Below, piece by piece: positions 41,857 to 49,358 of a stretch of DNA of 64,000 nucleotides. A program made the position numbers and the translations under genes. A model generated the notes under the pieces. It was not told where the DNA came from. It saw only the letters and a program-made list of their open reading frames with translations, and searched no databases. Each line of letters opens with the position of its first letter. Positions within the stretch are counted from its first letter, which is position 1. Source of the stretch: Pseudonocardia sp. MH-G8 (lineage in GTDB: Bacteria; Actinomycetota; Actinomycetes; Mycobacteriales; Pseudonocardiaceae); the NCBI RefSeq assembly GCF_002262885.1, contig NZ_NKYF01000005.1, forward strand, positions 62,001 to 126,000, read 5' to 3'.

Positions 41857-43040
41857 GCCTGCGCCTCCTCGCGCGGGGCGGAGAGCCACTTGCGCAGCTC
41901 CACACCGTGCTCGTCCAACTCGGGTGGCGGCAGCCGGTAGCCGACCGGGGTCTCGGAGAAGCGGATCGGGTGCCGGGTGGTGGGCACCGCGCGCTCGCCC
42001 TCGCCGACCGTGACGATCGGGTCGAGCTCGAAGCGCTCCGCCATCGCGAACCCGCCGTCGATGGTGTTGATCGGTCCGCTCGGTACCCCGGCCGCGGTGA
42101 GCAGGTCGAACCACTCCAGCGCCCCGTGCTCCGCGAGCCGCTCCACCAGGATCGGGCGCAGCTCCTCGCGGCGCTCGGTGCGGTCGGCGTTGCGGGCGAA
42201 GCGGGCGTCGTCGGCGACCTCGGGGATGCCCAGCACCTCGCACAGCTTGCGGAACTGCCCGTCGTTGCCGGCCGTGATGATCAGATCGTTGTCGGCCGTG
42301 GGCAGCGGCTCGTACGGGAAGACGCTGGGGTGGGCGTTGCCCATCCGGTAGGGCACCACGCCCGCCGCGGCCCAGGCCGAGCTGTGGTTGACCAGCCCGG
42401 TCAAGGCCGAGGACAGCAGGTTGACCTCGACGTGCTGGCCCTGCCCGGTGGCGTCGCGGTGGCGCAGCGCGGCGAGGATGCCGATGGCGGCGTGGTTGCC
42501 GGCCATCACGTCGAACACCGAGATGCCCGCGCGGTAGGGCGGTCCTTCGGGGTCGCCGGTGAGGCTCATCAGCCCGGAGATCGCCTGCACCATGAGGTCG
42601 TATCCCGGCACGTCGCGGCCCGCGCCCGACCCGAAACCGCTGATCGAGGCGTAGACGACGCCGGGGTTGGTCGCGCGCACGGCGTCGACGTCCAGCCCGT
42701 ACTTCGCCATGCCGCCCGGCTTGAAGTTCTCGATCACGACGTCGGCGCGGCGCGCGAGCTCCCGGGCCACCCCGGCGTCGTCGGCGTCGCGCAGGTCCAG
42801 CGCGATCGAGCGCTTGCCCCGGTTGATGCCGAGGTAGTAGGTGGACACGCCCTCGTGCTCGGGCGGGGTCCACGTGCGCGTGTCGTCGCCGCGCGGCCCC
42901 TCGACCTTGACGACCTCCGCGCCCATGTCGGCCAGCAGCATCGTGGCGTAAGGGCCGGCGAGGATCCGGGAGAAGTCCGCGACGAGGAGCCCGCGCAGCG
43001 GTCCCCCGGTCGGCGGCTGCCCCGCGCCGTTCTCGGTCAC
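41853..43040 (-). CDS. CaiB/BaiF family III CoA-transferase
   Basis: A 395-residue transferase moving CoA between carboxylic acids. Typical stretches are VADFSRILAGPYATMLLADMGAEVVKVE, GINRGKRSIALDL, the catalytic Asp in PGYDLMVQAISG, and GNDGQFRKLCEVLG. GTG 43040 is preferred (AGGGG upstream); a GTG at 43049 would add three residues. It is the first gene of the operon ending at 37838 and lies just after a good promoter and a TGTCCG-N5-CGGACA palindrome. It probably activates a di- or tricarboxylate for the adjoining lyase. Confidence 0.9.
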   Translation of the reverse strand: MTENGAGQPPTGGPLRGLLVADFSRILAGPYATMLLADMGAEVVKVEGPRGDDTRTWTPPEHEGVSTYYLGINRGKRSIALDLRDADDAGVARELARRADVVIENFKPGGMAKYGLDVDAVRATNPGVVYASISGFGSGAGRDVPGYDLMVQAISGLMSLTGDPEGPPYRAGISVFDVMAGNHAAIGILAALRHRDATGQGQHVEVNLLSSALTGLVNHSSAWAAAGVVPYRMGNAHPSVFPYEPLPTADNDLIITAGNDGQFRKLCEVLGIPEVADDARFARNADRTERREELRPILVERLAEHGALEWFDLLTAAGVPSGPINTIDGGFAMAERFELDPIVTVGEGERAVPTTRHPIRFSETPVGYRLPPPELDEHGVELRKWLSAPREEAQA

Positions 43041-43069
43041 TGACAACACCCCTGCACTGACAACACCTC

Positions 43070-43086
43070 TGTCCGGTCCTCGGACA
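43070..43086. promoter_or_regulatory. Candidate IclR operator, operon copy
   Basis: TGTCCGGTCCTCGGACA is a perfect palindrome with arms TGTCCG/CGGACA and five central bases. It lies 30 bases upstream of the CoA-transferase GTG and just downstream of the predicted transcription start. The same arms and spacing recur upstream of iclR. Confidence 0.75.
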
Positions 43087-43103
43087 TTCGTCCGACGCGC
43101 TGG

Positions 43104-43132
43104 ATTGTTCTGGCGGATGCGAGGGGCGTCAA
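43104..43132 (-). promoter_or_regulatory. Promoter of the ring-cleavage operon
   Basis: On the minus strand TTGACG (43132-43127) and AACAAT (43109-43104) are separated by 17 bases, a good sigma-70-like pair. The -35 almost touches the iclR stop at 43137. Predicted start near 43097 places the 43070-43086 palindrome at about +11 to +27. Confidence 0.65.
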
Positions 43133-43136
43133 GGGC

Positions 43137-43943
43137 TCAGGAGGCGCTCACCGTGACGTGCGGGACCTCGGCCAGACGCGCGAAGTCGGCGCTGATCTCG
43201 CCTGCCGCCTGCAACAGCAGCGGGAGGTGGTGCTCGACCAGCCGCTCGACGGTGGTCTCGGCGGCGTGGCAGTTGACGTTGACCCCCGCGACCACCCGGC
43301 CGGACCCGTCGCGCAGGGGAGCGGCCACGGAGCGGATGCCGAGCGCCAGCTGCTCGTCGGTGAGCGCCCAGCCCCGCGCGCGCACCTCGCGCAGCGCGGC
43401 CTCGCGCTCGGCCCGGTCGGGCTGCCAGCGCGGCACCAGCCCGGACCGCGTGGGCTCGGCGAGCACCCGCTCCAGCTCGTCCGCGGGCAGCGCCGCGAGC
43501 TGCACCTTCCCCAGCGACGTGGCCATGGCCGGGAAGCGGGTGCCGATCTGCACCGCGAGCGAGACGATCTTCGGGACGGATACGCGGGCGACGTAGACGA
43601 TGTCCGACCCGTCGAGCTGGGCGATCGAGCACGACTCGTTCGTCTGCGCGACCAGGCGCTCCAGGTGCGGCCTCGCCACGTCCCACAGCCCCATCGACCG
43701 CACGTAGGAGACGCCGAGTTCCAGCACGCGCGGGGTCAGCGAGTAGCCGCGTTCCACGACCCGCACGTACCCGAGCTCCTCGAGCGTCAGCAGGATCCGA
43801 CGTGCGGTCGGGCGGGCGAGGTTCGTGGCCGCGGCCACCTCGGCCAGCGTCATCGCCGGCCGGTTCGGCGGGAAGGCGGCGATGACCTCGAGCCCCCGGG
43901 CCAGCGCCTCGATGAAGTCGGGGCCGGTTCCTTCGCGTGGCAT
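43137..43943 (-). CDS. IclR-family transcriptional regulator
   Basis: A 268-residue regulator. ATG 43943 is chosen for AGGAGT six bases before it. Residues about 10-70 are the IclR winged helix (FIEALARGLEVIAAF, then MTLAEVAAATNLARPTARRI); residues about 85-260 are the effector domain with AQTNESCSIAQLDG, SLGKVQLAALP and the GIRSVAAPLRD segment. It resembles PcaR/PobR-type regulators of aromatic acid catabolism. It is upstream of the LigAB operon on the same strand and divergent from the amidohydrolase. Matching palindromes before the operon and before this gene suggest autoregulation and operon control. Confidence 0.9.
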   Translation of the reverse strand: MPREGTGPDFIEALARGLEVIAAFPPNRPAMTLAEVAAATNLARPTARRILLTLEELGYVRVVERGYSLTPRVLELGVSYVRSMGLWDVARPHLERLVAQTNESCSIAQLDGSDIVYVARVSVPKIVSLAVQIGTRFPAMATSLGKVQLAALPADELERVLAEPTRSGLVPRWQPDRAEREAALREVRARGWALTDEQLALGIRSVAAPLRDGSGRVVAGVNVNCHAAETTVERLVEHHLPLLLQAAGEISADFARLAEVPHVTVSAS

Positions 43944-43986
43944 CCACCACTCCTCACGTGCCGATCGTCCGAGGGTAACGCCTCGG

Positions 43987-44003
43987 TGTCCGCGATGCGG
44001 ACA
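43987..44003. promoter_or_regulatory. Candidate IclR operator, iclR copy
   Basis: TGTCCGCGATGCGGACA has the same TGTCCG-N5-CGGACA plan as the operon copy and an extra paired base each side of the centre. It is 44 bases upstream of the iclR ATG in the iclR-amidohydrolase intergenic region. A related everted repeat, GCGGACG-GA-CGTCCGC, lies at 44100-44115 just before the amidohydrolase. Confidence 0.75.
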
Positions 44004-44045
44004 GACCGGCAGCCCTCCGGTGCTCACGATCCTCCGAGGAGCGGA

Positions 44046-44075
44046 TTGACAGTGGCTCCGAGCCTGCAGCAAGCT
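44046..44075 (+). promoter_or_regulatory. Candidate promoter of the amidohydrolase gene
   Basis: A perfect TTGACA at 44046-44051 is followed after 18 bases by CAAGCT (44070-44075), a weak -10. The everted GCGGACG/CGTCCGC repeat (44100-44115) lies in the leader. AGGGAG at 44123-44128 is the ribosome binding site. Confidence 0.45.
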
Positions 44076-44137
44076 GCGCCCCCAGGGATCGACCGTCATG
44101 CGGACGGACGTCCGCTCCAATGAGGGAGTTTCAGGCG

Positions 44138-45598
44138 ATGAGTGAGCCCGACACGGTCGCGGTAGGTCGTCCCGTGGTCCTGCGCGGTGGCACGGTCCTC
44201 ACCGTCGACGCCGCACGCCGGGTGCTGCCCGGCGAGGACGTGCTGGTCATCGGGGACACCATCGCCGCCGTCGGGCCCGGTCTGACGGTGCCCGAGGGCA
44301 CGGTCGAGATCGACGCGACCGGCGGGATCGTCATGCCCGGGATGATCGACACGCACCGGCACCTGTGGCAGACGGCCATGCGCGGCTACGGCGCCGACTG
44401 GACGCTCACGCAGTACTTCGTCTGGTACTACCTCGAGTGGGGAAAGGTCTTCCGGCCCGAGGACGTGTACGCCGGCAACCTGCTCGGGGCGATCGAGGCC
44501 CTCGACGCCGGCGTCACCACCACCGTGGACTGGTCGCACGGCCTGCAGACGCCCCAGCACGCCGACGCCGCGGTCGACGCGCTGGAGGCGGTGCCGGGCC
44601 GGTTCGTCCTCGCCTACGGCAACATCCAGGACGCACCGGCGAGCTGGACCGCCTCGCCCGGGTTCCGCGACTTCGTCTCCCGCCGCATCCCGGGCGGCGG
44701 GCGCGGGGACGAGATGCTGGGCTTCCAGCTCGCCTTCGACGTCACCGGCGACCCCGCCTTCCCGGAGGAGCCGGCGTTCGAGGTGGCGCGCGAGCTCGGC
44801 GTGCCGGTGACCACGCATGCCGGCGTCTGGGGCGCCACCGGCGACGACGGGATCCGGCTCATGCACGAGCACGGGTTCATGACGCCGGAGACGGTCTACG
44901 TGCACGGCGCGTCGCTCTCGGCCGACTCCTACCACCGCATCGCCGCCACCGGGGGCACCGTGTCGGTGTCGACCGAGAGCGAGCAGAGCGCGGGGCAGGG
45001 CTACCCGCCCACGTGGGCCCTGCGCGCGCACGGCATCCCGGTCTCGCTGTCGATGGACACCTCGGTCTGGTGGAGCGGTGACCTGTTCTCCGCGATGCGC
45101 GCCACGCTGGGCGCCGACCGCTCGCGCGAGCACCTGGAGGCGCACGCGAAGGGCGAGACCGTCACCCACGCCGCGCTGCGGGCCGAGCAGGTGGTCGAGT
45201 GGGCCACCCGCGGCGGTGCCCGCGCCCTGGGCCGGGAGGCGCAGCTGGGCAGCATCGAGCAGGGCAAGAAGGCCGACATCGTGCTGATCAAGAACGAGCA
45301 CTCGCCGGTGATGACGCCGTTGCTGCACCCGCACGGCCACGTGGCGTTCCAGGCCCAGCGCGGCGACGTGCACACCGTGCTGGTCGGCGGCCGGGTCGTG
45401 AAGCACGAGCACCGCCTCGTGGGGATCGACCTGGACGCGGCGCGCCGCGCGGTCGGGCGGACCGTCGAGCACCTGCGCGCAACGCTCGGTGAGGAGGCCT
45501 GGGAGAAGGGGATGAACCCCGACGTCCCGCAGACCTCGATCCTCGACAACCCCTACACCTACACCGATTACCACAGCGCCAGCACCCGCGGGCACTGA
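44138..45598 (+). CDS. TRZ/ATZ-type amidohydrolase (aminohydrolase/deaminase family)
   Basis: A 486-residue metal-dependent hydrolase; ATG 44138 is preferred over ATG 44120 because AGGGAG lies nine bases before it. His73 and His75 in DTHRH are metal ligands; later metal or catalytic residues lie in TTHAG, VHGASL and SMDTSVW. The family removes amino or chloro groups from heterocycles such as triazines, cytosine, guanine or adenosine derivatives. The substrate is unknown. It is divergent from iclR and 26 bases before an MFS gene, so it may belong to the IclR-regulated set with its own importer. Confidence 0.85.
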   Translation: MSEPDTVAVGRPVVLRGGTVLTVDAARRVLPGEDVLVIGDTIAAVGPGLTVPEGTVEIDATGGIVMPGMIDTHRHLWQTAMRGYGADWTLTQYFVWYYLEWGKVFRPEDVYAGNLLGAIEALDAGVTTTVDWSHGLQTPQHADAAVDALEAVPGRFVLAYGNIQDAPASWTASPGFRDFVSRRIPGGGRGDEMLGFQLAFDVTGDPAFPEEPAFEVARELGVPVTTHAGVWGATGDDGIRLMHEHGFMTPETVYVHGASLSADSYHRIAATGGTVSVSTESEQSAGQGYPPTWALRAHGIPVSLSMDTSVWWSGDLFSAMRATLGADRSREHLEAHAKGETVTHAALRAEQVVEWATRGGARALGREAQLGSIEQGKKADIVLIKNEHSPVMTPLLHPHGHVAFQAQRGDVHTVLVGGRVVKHEHRLVGIDLDAARRAVGRTVEHLRATLGEEAWEKGMNPDVPQTSILDNPYTYTDYHSASTRGH

Positions 45599-45624
45599 CG
45601 GCCGAGTCATCGCCAGGAGCATCG

Positions 45625-46893
45625 ATGGTGCAGCGCACCGTGTCCGGAGGTCGGGAGAAGCAGGCGTCCACGGCGGCGATCGGGATCGGCTTCGCCGTCC
45701 TGTGCCTGTCGTACCTGCTCAACGCGATGGACCGGCAGGTCTTCTACCCGCTCCTGCCCGAGATCCGGGAGGAGTACGCCTTCTCCCTCGACCAGTCCGG
45801 CCTGCTCGCCACCGGCTTCACCCTCGGGCTCGCCCTCACCGGAATCCCGGCGGGATACCTGCTGGACCGGATGTCCCGGCGCACGATCGTGGTCGTCAGC
45901 GTCGTCGTGTACTCGCTCGGGACGAGTGCCATCCCGCTGGCGGCGGGCTTCGCCGACATGGCCGTCTACCGGCTCGTGTCCGGCGTCGGCGAGGGCGTGC
46001 AGGCCACCGCCATCTACGCGATCATCGGGGCGTTCTTCTTCCACCGCAGGGCGCTTGCCGCCGGGTTCATCGGCCTCGCGTTCGGGCTGGGGGTCTTCCT
46101 CGGCCCGGTCATCGGGCAGGCGCTGGCCGCCGCCGGCGGCACCTGGCGCGCCCCTTTCTACCTGTTCGGCGTCCTCGGTCTGGTCATGGCCGCGGTCATC
46201 CTGGTGACGGTGCCGCGCACGATGAGTGAGGCCGTCGCCGGTCGCGCCGCGGCCGCCGGAGCGGGCGACTTCGACCACGTGCCCGCCAGCCCGTACAACC
46301 GCAACACGCTGGCGTTCGGCACCACCTCGGCGGTGTCGGGCCTGGTCTTCTACGGCTTCCTCGGCCTCTACCCGACGTTCCTGCGCGAGGAGCTCGCGTT
46401 CGACGCCGGGCAGGCGGCGCTCGCGGCGTCCCTGATCGGGTTCGGCGCGATGACCGCGCTGCCCGTCGGCTGGCTGGCCGACCGCGTGGACCAGCGGATC
46501 CTCATGGCCGTCGGCTTCGCCGGCACCTCGCTCACCGCGTTGCTCGCCTACCAGGTGGCCACCGGGGTGCTCGCCCAGTACGTGCTCGCCTTCCTGATCG
46601 GCATGTTCGCCAGCGGTGTGCTGTTCACCAACTGCACCACGGTGCTGCAGCGCTCGGTGCGGCCCGAGCACGTCGGGCGCGGCGCCGGGCTGTTCACCCT
46701 GACCTACTACGTCGCCGCCGCGGTGTCCGGGCTGCTCTTCGCCCGCCTCGTCGCGGGTCTGGGCTGGTCGGGCGCCGGGCTGGTGCAGCTCACCCTGCTC
46801 CCGGTGGTGGGTCTCGCGGCGCTGGCCCTGGTCGACCCGCGGCGGATGCTGCTGCCCCCGGCGGTGCGCGCCCGGCTCAGGCCGCGCGGCTGA
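45625..46893 (+). CDS. MFS transporter
   Basis: A 422-residue, 12-helix facilitator with ATG after AGGAG. The first helix region LLNAMDRQVFYPLLPEI has the Asp-Arg pair of organic-acid symporters; the helix 2-3 loop is GYLLDRMSRRT, and its repeat in the second half is GWLADRVDQRI. It is downstream of the amidohydrolase by 26 bases and presumably imports that enzyme's substrate or a related aromatic compound. The last 17 bases overlap the convergent reductase gene. Confidence 0.88.
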   Translation: MVQRTVSGGREKQASTAAIGIGFAVLCLSYLLNAMDRQVFYPLLPEIREEYAFSLDQSGLLATGFTLGLALTGIPAGYLLDRMSRRTIVVVSVVVYSLGTSAIPLAAGFADMAVYRLVSGVGEGVQATAIYAIIGAFFFHRRALAAGFIGLAFGLGVFLGPVIGQALAAAGGTWRAPFYLFGVLGLVMAAVILVTVPRTMSEAVAGRAAAAGAGDFDHVPASPYNRNTLAFGTTSAVSGLVFYGFLGLYPTFLREELAFDAGQAALAASLIGFGAMTALPVGWLADRVDQRILMAVGFAGTSLTALLAYQVATGVLAQYVLAFLIGMFASGVLFTNCTTVLQRSVRPEHVGRGAGLFTLTYYVAAAVSGLLFARLVAGLGWSGAGLVQLTLLPVVGLAALALVDPRRMLLPPAVRARLRPRG

Positions 46894-47749
46894 TCGCGGC
46901 GACGACTTCGCGCGTGACCGGTGCGCCGTCCGGCGCGGCCCGCAGGATCGGGCCGGCGATGGCGTCCAGCTCGAGGGTCGCCCCCGCGACGGCGTCCTTG
47001 AGCATCGAGGACCGCATGCCGGCCGGCAGCCCGCGCAGCCGCTCCCGCACCCCCTGCGGGTCGACGGCGGCACCGCCCGCGGCCGCCGCAGCAGCGGCCT
47101 CGTCCACCAGCGCGTCGAGCAGGTCGGGACGGGCGTCGCGGGCCGGCCCGAGCGCGTCGCGGGCGTGCGTCGTGAGCAGCGCGAGCGGGGCGAGGAACGA
47201 CAGCTTGCGCCACAGGAGCGTGGCCTCGTCCGGCGCGGAGACGTCGACGTCGAGGCCCGCGCTGCGCAGGAGCGGGCCGGGGGCGCTGTCGGCGTGGGCA
47301 CCGCAGAGCGCGTAGTCGACGAACGGCGACACGTGCTCGATCACGCCCGGGGCCACCCGGGTGGCCTCGACCGACACCGTCATCGGCACGACGGTGGCGC
47401 CCGGGAACGCCGCGCGCAGCAGCGGGACGTGGTCGACGCCGTTCAGCAGCGGTGCCACGACCGCGCCGTGCACCAGGGCAGGCGCCACCCGGCCCAGCGC
47501 GGCGAGCAGGTCGGGCGCCTTCACGGCGACGAACAGGACGTCGACGGGGGCGGTGAGCCACGGCCGCGCCGGTACCCGCGCGTGGTGCTCGCCGAACCGG
47601 CCGCTGCGCAGGCGCAGGCCGTCCAGGTTGATCGCGGTGCTGGTGCGGTCCGACGCCAGCAGCGTCACCTCGTGGCCCGCCTCGGCGAGCAGCACGCCCA
47701 GCATCCCGCCGACCGCGCCTGCCCCCAGTACCGCGACCTTGTCCGCCAC
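46877..47749 (-). CDS. Ketopantoate reductase family protein (PanE/ApbA-like)
   Basis: A 290-residue NADPH-dependent reductase. GTG 47749 follows GAGGAG by five bases and begins directly with the Rossmann VAVLGAGAVGGMLG. Later features are VKAPDLLAAL, LLNGVDHVPLL and WRKLSFLAPLALLTTHA, where the Lys is the family's catalytic position. The family's classic reaction is 2-dehydropantoate to pantoate, but many actinobacterial paralogues reduce other 2-oxo acids, and no pantothenate gene is near. It is 47 bases after a sugar-type MFS gene on the same strand. Confidence 0.82.
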   Translation of the reverse strand: MADKVAVLGAGAVGGMLGVLLAEAGHEVTLLASDRTSTAINLDGLRLRSGRFGEHHARVPARPWLTAPVDVLFVAVKAPDLLAALGRVAPALVHGAVVAPLLNGVDHVPLLRAAFPGATVVPMTVSVEATRVAPGVIEHVSPFVDYALCGAHADSAPGPLLRSAGLDVDVSAPDEATLLWRKLSFLAPLALLTTHARDALGPARDARPDLLDALVDEAAAAAAAGGAAVDPQGVRERLRGLPAGMRSSMLKDAVAGATLELDAIAGPILRAAPDGAPVTREVVAAISRAA

Positions 47750-47795
47750 GCCTGCTCCTCCCACGATGGTCCCGCCATGATCGCAGGCGGCGGAA

Positions 47796-49145
47796 CTACC
47801 GGGTGGGGTGCTCTCCCCGCTCATCGCCGGGCGGGACGTCGGAGATGCCGCGGCGGCGCTGGTCGACGAAGTAGAGCAGGATCAGCACGAAGCAGATCGC
47901 GCTGACCACGAACGATCGTTGCAGCGAGCCGACGGTGTCGGAGACGAATCCCTGGACGACCGGGACGACCGCGCCACCCACGATCGCCATCACCAGGATC
48001 GCGCCGCCGGTCTCCTGGTGGCGCTTGTCGTCGATCGTGTCGAGCGTGCTGCCGAAGATGGTGGGCCAGCACGGCCCCATCAGCAGGCTGGTCGCGGGGA
48101 CCGCCCACACGGCCAGGTGAGCGGGGCCGAAGGCGACGAACAGGAGGACCAGCGCGCCGAGGATGCTGTAGCCGATGAGCACCGTGGAGGGCTGGTACCT
48201 GCGCATCAGCAGGTTGGCGGGGAACTTGCCGAGGAAGAAGCAGGCGAACCCGAAGATCATGTAGTTCGCCGCGTCGTACTCGGTGAGGCCGGGGGTGTTC
48301 TCCACGGCGAGGCGGATCGTGAACGACCAGACCGTGGTCTGCAGGCCGACGTAGAGGAACTGGGCGGCGATCCCCTTCCAGTACTGAGGGATCCGGGCGA
48401 GGTAACCGAGTGTCTCCCGGATGCCGGCCTGCTCCTCGGCGTCCTGCTTCTCGGCGGGCCGGCACCGCGGGTACGTGGTGATCATGAACAGGACCAGCAG
48501 CACCACCAGGACGACCAGGATGTAGACGTAGGGCAGCAGCGTCTGCCCGAGCAGTTGCTCGGCCAGCGCCTCGCGCTCGGCGCCCTGGACCTGGTCGAGC
48601 CGTTCCTCGATCTGCCCGGCGTTGTCGAAGATCAGGAACTTGCCCAGGAGCACCCCCGTGAGGTTGCCCAGCGGGGTGAAGGTCTGGCTGATGTTGAGCC
48701 GCAGGGTGGCATGGCGCCGTGGGCCCATCATCGAGGAGTACGTGTTCGCCGAGGTCTCGAGGAAGCTGAGCCCGACGGCCACGGCGAAGATCGCGGCCAG
48801 GAACACCGTGTACGTCGCGACGTGCGATGCCGGGAAGAAGAGCGAGCAGCCGGCGATGTAGAAGACCAGGCCGGTGAGCACACCGGCCTTGTAGGACGTG
48901 CGCTTGATGATGCGCGAGGCCGGGATGGCGATCAGGAAGTAACCGCCGTAGAACGCGCTCTGGACGAACGCCGCGGCCGCGTCCGAGATCCCGAAGACCG
49001 CCTTGAACTGGGGGATCAGGATGTCGTTCAGGCCTGCTGCGGCGCCCCACATCGGGAACAGCAGCGACAGCAGGACGAACTGGAGGATCGGTGTGCGATC
49101 CAGGTATCCGTCCCCGGTCTCCCTGGCCTTGAGCGGGATCAGCAC
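47796..49145 (-). CDS. FucP-like sugar:proton symporter (MFS)
   Basis: A 449-residue MFS protein of the fucose permease branch, which imports deoxy sugars or other hexoses. GTG 49145 follows GGAGGG by seven bases. Signature stretches are LLFPMWGAAAGLNDILIPQFK, the SAFYGGYFLIAIPASRIIKR loop and ETSANTYSSMMGP, all seen in FucP. A large periplasmic or cytoplasmic insertion (DNAGQIEERLDQVQGAERE) occurs mid-protein. It is divergent from the molybdoenzyme gene across about 213 bases that include an inverted repeat (GGCGCCG/CGGCGCC, 49174-49195). Confidence 0.85.
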   Translation of the reverse strand: MLIPLKARETGDGYLDRTPILQFVLLSLLFPMWGAAAGLNDILIPQFKAVFGISDAAAAFVQSAFYGGYFLIAIPASRIIKRTSYKAGVLTGLVFYIAGCSLFFPASHVATYTVFLAAIFAVAVGLSFLETSANTYSSMMGPRRHATLRLNISQTFTPLGNLTGVLLGKFLIFDNAGQIEERLDQVQGAEREALAEQLLGQTLLPYVYILVVLVVLLVLFMITTYPRCRPAEKQDAEEQAGIRETLGYLARIPQYWKGIAAQFLYVGLQTTVWSFTIRLAVENTPGLTEYDAANYMIFGFACFFLGKFPANLLMRRYQPSTVLIGYSILGALVLLFVAFGPAHLAVWAVPATSLLMGPCWPTIFGSTLDTIDDKRHQETGGAILVMAIVGGAVVPVVQGFVSDTVGSLQRSFVVSAICFVLILLYFVDQRRRGISDVPPGDERGEHPTR

Positions 49146-49358
49146 CGCGACACCCTCCGTACTCGTCGGTCCTGGCGCCGCGGGGCACCGGCGCCGGGGC
49201 GCGACGATACCCACCCGCGGTGCTGCGGCTCGGACGCATGGAAACCCCCGCGCTCGGTGCGCCGCTCGTCGAGGTGGCACACCGCCCTTTCCGGCGCTCG
49301 ACATCACGGAGCGGGAACGGCGCGAGTCCCACCGCCCTCGGACGGGTATGCGCGGATC

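Noticed and set aside
43041..43067. Direct repeat TGACAACACC (43041-43050 and 43058-43067) as an operator
   Set aside because: It overlaps the two candidate GTG start regions of the CoA-transferase gene and is a 17-base duplication; the palindrome next to it is a better regulatory candidate.
49174..49195. GGCGCCG-N8-CGGCGCC inverted repeat as an operator
   Set aside because: Pure GC arms arise often by chance in this DNA and there is no second copy or adjacent regulator.
47808..49358. N-terminal extension of the molybdoenzyme frame to 47808
   Set aside because: The upstream part is the antisense of the FucP-like gene and carries no Fe-S motif; homology-like sequence begins only after 49359.
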